Assembly: GCA_032988165.1 (NCBI GenBank) | Contig: JANTQF010000445.1 | Coordinates: 1-25,009, forward strand | From: Emmonsiellopsis sp. PD_33 | Lineage: Eukaryota > Ascomycota > Eurotiomycetes > Onygenales > Ajellomycetaceae | Direction: 5' to 3' | Length of the DNA stretch: 25,009 nucleotides | Shown: piece after piece, positions 21,301 through 25,009 of the stretch | How positions within the stretch are numbered: position 1 is the first letter of the stretch | How the letters are laid out: every line of letters begins with the position of its first letter | Program-made: the position numbers and the translations under genes | Notes under the pieces: model-generated | What the model saw: the letters and a program-made list of their open reading frames with translations, nothing else | Database searches by the model: none | Told to the model about the DNA's origin: nothing

Positions 21301-22357
21301 CTACATAATCTTCGTAACCACATCTTGCTCGACCTGATTGCAGATGGGCGACCCAGGGGATTAGCAAGTCTGGAGCAGCAGAAAGGACCGGGTATGTGAG
21401 CCACTTGCATGGACAAGAGAAGGAGTAAAGGAAGAAAGGAAAAAGAAAGGGAAAAGGACAAGGAAAAGAAAGGAGAAAGAAGCAAACAAAAGAAAGATAG
21501 GAAACACACAAAGATTCACACAGACAATAGACGATACATCTCTGTCTTTCAACGGACAGTTTCATCCAGTTATCTTCCAAAGACAATCCCCCAAATAATA
21601 CCTCACCCCCCAAAAAGGTCAAATCACGAAAAAACACCCCCCTCACTCACCTCCATATCTTCCAAACTGTCCTGCTGCGAAATACACCGGAGCACATTCT
21701 TCTTGCTGCTCTCCTGCATCTCCCCCGCCAGCAACAGCTCGTCCAGGATGAAATACGCCTTTTGGAAATTGAAGATGATGTCCAGCTCGCACACGTTGCC
21801 GTAGTACTTGTCCATCTGCTCGACGTAGCGGTGCACGATCTCCAGCGTGATCAGCTCGTTGTCCTCGGACGAGCAGCCGGCGATGAAGAAGAGGGAGGCA
21901 TAGCGGCGGTAGACGACTTTGGTGTCTGTGGATGGATTGGTTAATGAGGTGGGGTCTATGTTCGGCCATGTAGAAATGGTGGCGGTAAGGTGGTAGGGTA
22001 GGACTGATTTTCCCGCACCTTTATACTCCAGAAAGTTGCACATGCGAGTGCGTCTGGAGAGGACGAGCTGGGTCACATCCTTGATAATCTTGGCCTTGTC
22101 CTTAGGCGACAGAGTAGTGAACCATTTTGCCAGTCTCTGTTCCAACGGAAAACAGTCGAGAAAAGAGGGTGGTGGTCAGCGCATGGAACGAAACATAAAA
22201 AGCCGCCCGCTTGTTGCGGGTTGCGGGACTCTGGTGGGCGACGAGACAACGTACCACTTTGCCCTGTCTCGACAACAGGATCAGGTAGCTGCAAAACGCA
22301 CAATGTCAGCTGCGGGGTTCTCGGGGCAGATTGTCAAGGCGCTTACTTGATCGCCAT
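21301..22357 (-). CDS. APS1: AP-1 clathrin adaptor sigma subunit
   Basis: This is the small (sigma) subunit of the AP-1 complex, which sorts cargo between trans-Golgi and endosomes through clathrin vesicles. Five exons: 22357-22347, 22288-22255, 22136-22019, 21925-21651 and 21333-21301. They predict 156 aa, the normal size. Splicing reconstructs MAIN-YLILLSRQGKV-RLAKWFTTLSPKDKAK, then MCNFLEYKD-TKVVYRRYASLFF, and finally LEDME-VEQDVVTKIM. ELITLEIVHRYVEQMD, CELDIIFNFQKAYFILDE and EMQESSKKNVLRCISQQD are AP-1 sigma hallmarks; AP-2 and AP-3 sigma differ there. Introns are 58, 118, 93 and 317 nt. Intron 3 has no stop codon and is a multiple of three, so an unspliced reading wrongly inserts 31 residues. 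Ignoring intron 4 wrongly ends the protein in SEGGVFS. Confidence 0.95.
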
Positions 22358-22691
22358 ACTCTCGACGGCACACAATGAAGGGCAATCGGGGGGTTTGTCT
22401 GGGTTGGGGGGTTCGAGGGTTTCGGGCGGAGTGTTTTTTCGTTGTTCGCAGTCGGCGCCCAAAACAACGCCAAGACCGGCAGAATCCACGCCCAGCTGAC
22501 CAATCACCGCCTTCTTGTTGCCGGTGCCCCTCTAAGATGCTGAGATAGACGACGAGACGATGAATTAGCAGCGGGATGGACGACAAGTTGCTTCTATTCA
22601 GGAGATACAGGCTTGATTTAACAGATCGCGGCGCTACTATCCTCTCACTAAACCTTCTAGCACTATCCCGACAATCGACGCGCACGCAAAA
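22358..22691. promoter_or_regulatory. Divergent promoter between APS1 and the glutamate-cysteine ligase regulatory gene
   Basis: A 334-bp gap separates the two start codons, which point away from each other. A CCAAT box lies at 22500-22504 in the sequence GACCAATCAC, near the middle, and could serve either gene through the HAP/CBC complex. I looked for Yap1-type sites (TTAGTAA/TTACTAA), expected for a glutathione gene, and saw no exact match. No open frame of note. Confidence 0.45.
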
Positions 22692-23786
22692 ATGAAACTC
22701 ATCCTCTCTACTTCGTACGCCGCAACCCCTCACCCTACATACTACTACTACTACAAACGCATAGTATTTATACCCAAACAAAAACTAACCCAGTCCAGAA
22801 ACATAATGAGCGGCGGCCCCTCCGTCATCCGCCGCCTCCCCAGCAACAAATCAAACGTCGAACTCCTCAACGCCCTCCGCTCCAACTTCGTCGCCGCCCA
22901 ACAGATCGAACCCACACACACCGACGGCGCCGGCTCCACGCACGCCGCCGTCCACGCCGCCGCCCCCCAGAAACTCTCCTACAGCGACTACACAACCTGG
23001 ACCTCGAAGCAAGGGGATACACTATACGTGCCCGCGACGGATTTTTCCGTCCCTGGGTTGACGGAGGACCGCGACCAGTATGATATCACTGTAAAGCTGT
23101 TTTACCTCCCGGGGATCCCCACGTCACGCCGCTGCGCGCATACGAGGGAGGCGGTGGATTTGGTTCTGAAGGAGTTGCATGTTTCGTCGATTGATTTGCT
23201 GATTGTTTCGTTTCCGGGGATATCGTTTGATGCGGACGAGAGTGATGAGGAGGAGGAAGTGGGGGAACAGGAAGTAATAAACGGCGGCAACGCAGAACAC
23301 CAACACCAGCAGCAACAGTCTGAAATGGACAGCATTATACAGACCTGGCGGACGCTAGAATGTCTTCAGGAGCAAGGGATGATCCGGCAGCTGGGGCTGG
23401 CGGAGTTTGATAGCGAGCGACTAGCAAAATTCCTCCCGCATACCAAGATCCGCCCATCGGTTGATCAGATTAATGTGAAGGACTGCTGCGTCGTGCCCAA
23501 GTCGCTGATTGTGTTTGCAAAGGGGGAGAATATCGAGTTGCTGACCCATAATGATTGTACGGATATTTTGCCCAGGGGCACGACGAGGGATTTGCTGTCC
23601 AAGGGGGAAAAGGGGGCGGGCATATTGGCTGTGTCGGCGGATGCGGAGGATGGTGGGCTAAAGGGGGATGTTGAGCCGCAGTGGGTGGTTAAATATACGG
23701 CTGTGGTTAAGGATCGCGGCGTGATTGAGAATAAGGGTTACTTTGCGCTTGCGGAGGTAGGGAGCTGTATCCGTCCATCTGAATGA
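22692..23786 (+). CDS. Glutamate-cysteine ligase regulatory (modifier) subunit
   Basis: This is the modifier partner (GCLM type) of glutamate-cysteine ligase, which makes gamma-glutamylcysteine, the first and rate-limiting step of glutathione synthesis in the cytosol. Two exons, 22692-22714 and 22799-23786, with an 84-nt intron (CTAAC branch site near 22785), predict 336 aa. Splicing gives MKLILSTS-NIMSGGPSVIRR, the start I recall for this family; the ATG at 22806 would lose it. The fold is aldo-keto-reductase-like: HTREAVDLVLKELHVSSIDLL, then LECLQEQGMIRQLGLAEFDS, IRPSVDQINVKDCCVVP and ENIELLTHNDCTDILP. An acidic, His/Gln-rich loop (about residues 170-205) is inserted after the SFPGISFD strand. 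The intron is stop-free and in frame, so an unspliced reading adds 28 spurious residues with a Tyr run. The gene is divergent from APS1 and convergent with BUD32. Confidence 0.88.
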   Translation: MKLILSTSYAATPHPTYYYYYKRIVFIPKQKLTQSRNIMSGGPSVIRRLPSNKSNVELLNALRSNFVAAQQIEPTHTDGAGSTHAAVHAAAPQKLSYSDYTTWTSKQGDTLYVPATDFSVPGLTEDRDQYDITVKLFYLPGIPTSRRCAHTREAVDLVLKELHVSSIDLLIVSFPGISFDADESDEEEEVGEQEVINGGNAEHQHQQQQSEMDSIIQTWRTLECLQEQGMIRQLGLAEFDSERLAKFLPHTKIRPSVDQINVKDCCVVPKSLIVFAKGENIELLTHNDCTDILPRGTTRDLLSKGEKGAGILAVSADAEDGGLKGDVEPQWVVKYTAVVKDRGVIENKGYFALAEVGSCIRPSE

Positions 23787-24034
23787 GTTAACTAGTTAAT
23801 TATGTGGCGGCCGCTCCGCGGCCGGTCTGTTTGTTGTTGTTTTTTGTTTTAATGAGCCCAAACGTCTCTCATGCATATTTCCGCGTCTGTCCTGATCAAG
23901 CATGGCGAATATGTAGCATTCCGTTCCGTCTTCCTCTCAGTTTTTAAATATATCCCACATTTATTTCTCAACCAGGAAAGAAAAGATAACCACGAAACCC
24001 AGCTATCAATTGCATCAATTGAAACAATCAAAAA
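23787..24034. other. Convergent 3' regions of GCLM and BUD32
   Basis: This 248-bp spacer ends both genes. It begins with a GC-rich inverted repeat and T-rich tract (described separately), then becomes A/T-rich toward the BUD32 stop. No gene is visible. Confidence 0.5.
23808..23850 (+). other. GC-rich hairpin followed by a T-rich tract downstream of GCLM
   Basis: CGGCCGC (23808-23814) and GCGGCCG (23818-23824) are perfect inverted repeats around the 3-nt loop TCC, 22 bp after the stop codon. A G/T tract ending in T runs follows. It has the shape of a bacterial intrinsic terminator, but fungi end mRNAs by cleavage and polyadenylation, so the function is unknown. Confidence 0.6.
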
Positions 24035-24938
24035 TCACCCAATCATACTCCTCTTCCTCCCCCTCATCCTAACCTGCTCCAACTTCTTCAACACAACCTT
24101 GGCCCCCCTATAACTCTCCGCATACCCCCTAATTACCTCCTCAAAAAACGGCTCCGTCCGCGGATGCGAGCTCCCAAACGCCCGCTCGAGAACATACAAA
24201 TCCACCGCGCGATCTTCATCCTGCACACTCTGCCCCGCCAGCCCAAAATCAATCAGCACAACCTCCCCATCCATCTCCGGGCGGTCCGTACTAGTTATCA
24301 TCTCCGCATCTTGCAAAATAGACATGCTCGCGGGGACATCTTCCGAGACGGGAGCTGGGAGTTGATTTGCTTCTCTTTCCTTCTCGATGGCGATCGCGTT
24401 GGCGGGGCGGAGGATCAGATTGCTCGTTGTGAGATCACCGTGGACGATACCGGCTTTGTGCATGGCGCCCACGGCGCGGCCGATGTTTCGTAATAGCGCG
24501 CATACCTCCTCTTCACTCTTTCTGATTTGTTCCTCTGCATTGCTATCTATTGAATAATCGCCCCCCTGCTGCTGCTGCTGCTGCTGCCGTTGCGCTTTCA
24601 GCCACTTCTCCCACTGATCCACCACCTGCCGTACTACCACGCCCTCCACCCATTCCATCAATAACCACGCTGCCCAGCCACTCCCACTCCCACCACCACT
24701 CCCACTCCCACCCTCATTATCAATAACATCCCCATCCCCACCCCCCTCCACATCCAACCCCAACACACCAGGCACCGGCACCTCCTCCCTGGCCAACTTC
24801 ACGAGACAACGGGCCTCCTGCAGGATGCGCTGGCGGGATAATCGGCGGTCGAGGACGGGGTGGCGGTAGGGTTTTGAGGGGCGGACTTTGAGCGCGGCGG
24901 GGATGGAGGGGGTTAGGTAGTGGGTTTTGTAGAGGGGT
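24035..24938 (-). CDS. BUD32: KEOPS/EKC complex kinase-ATPase Bud32 (5' end beyond window)
   Basis: Bud32 (PRPK) is the small atypical kinase/ATPase of the KEOPS complex, needed for the t6A37 modification of tRNAs that decode ANN codons and linked to telomere upkeep. The last exon (24938-24035) gives 300 residues. It opens at an AATTAG acceptor with the codon split, so at least one upstream exon lies past the right edge; the AT-rich 24939-25009 is the intron. Visible motifs are AALKVRPSKPYRHP (the ATP-binding Lys), RILQEARCL (the helix-C Glu), HGDLTTSN (Asp codon 24434-24436), VLIDFGLAGQ (Asp codon 24248-24250), DRAVDLYVLERAF, and the diagnostic end VRMRGRKRSMIG. Two low-complexity insertions, Gly/Ser-rich and a seven-Gln run, make it longer than yeast Bud32 (261 aa). 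A further insertion (about 24290-24400) separates the HGD and DFG motifs. Confidence 0.93.
24567..24588 (-). repeat. CAG microsatellite encoding a Gln run in BUD32
   Basis: Seven CTG/CTG-like triplets on the + strand read as Gln codons in BUD32, between the ATP-binding region and the catalytic HGD motif. Confidence 0.75.
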
Positions 24939-25009
24939 CTAATTCTTTTCAAATAGATTATATAATTAAGTAGTAACTTATTTATCTAAGTCTATATATT
25001 TGTAATAGC

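Noticed and set aside
21926..22018. GAGKS (Walker-A-like) motif in the unspliced sigma-adaptin frame
   Set aside because: It lies in an intron; splicing it out restores the conserved EYKDTKVVY segment, so the P-loop resemblance is chance.
1..25009. A gene cluster or novel multi-gene system
   Set aside because: All nine genes belong to known conserved eukaryotic families with separate functions; orientation and content show no shared pathway, transposon, or defence-type module.

Overview
This window is nuclear DNA from a filamentous ascomycete fungus. The evidence is a set of short introns (57-317 nt) with GT..AG ends and mostly CTAAC/CTGAC-type branch sites, compact gene spacing, and proteins that read like Eurotiomycete orthologues. 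Eurotiales or Onygenales is my best guess, from remembered protein style and not from a search. There is no mobile element, CRISPR array, tRNA, rRNA, prophage or biosynthetic cluster that I can support.

Layout, left to right: REV3 (DNA polymerase zeta catalytic subunit, -), SLU7 (second-step splicing factor, +), a Pom1-type DYRK kinase (+), ERV41 (ER-Golgi cargo receptor, +), a golgin-like coiled-coil protein (-), MAF1 (RNA polymerase III repressor, -), APS1 (AP-1 clathrin adaptor sigma subunit, -), a glutamate-cysteine ligase regulatory subunit (+), and BUD32 (KEOPS kinase, -, 5' end beyond the window). REV3/SLU7 and APS1/GCLM are divergent pairs sharing promoters of about 340 bp. ERV41/golgin and GCLM/BUD32 are convergent pairs.

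The genes are housekeeping functions with no obvious common pathway. Loose themes are secretory traffic (ERV41, the golgin-like protein, APS1) and growth/translation control (MAF1, BUD32), but nothing shows they work as one system. I did not find a previously undescribed system here.

The most useful content is gene structure. Several true starts, ends and exons cannot be seen by taking open frames at face value: a 6-nt first coding exon in MAF1, an 11-nt first exon and a 33-nt last exon in APS1, and stop-free introns of length divisible by three in APS1 and GCLM that masquerade as coding sequence. All splice sites were read by eye and checked against conserved family sequence where I remember it. 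The 3' ends of REV3 and POM1 remain uncertain.
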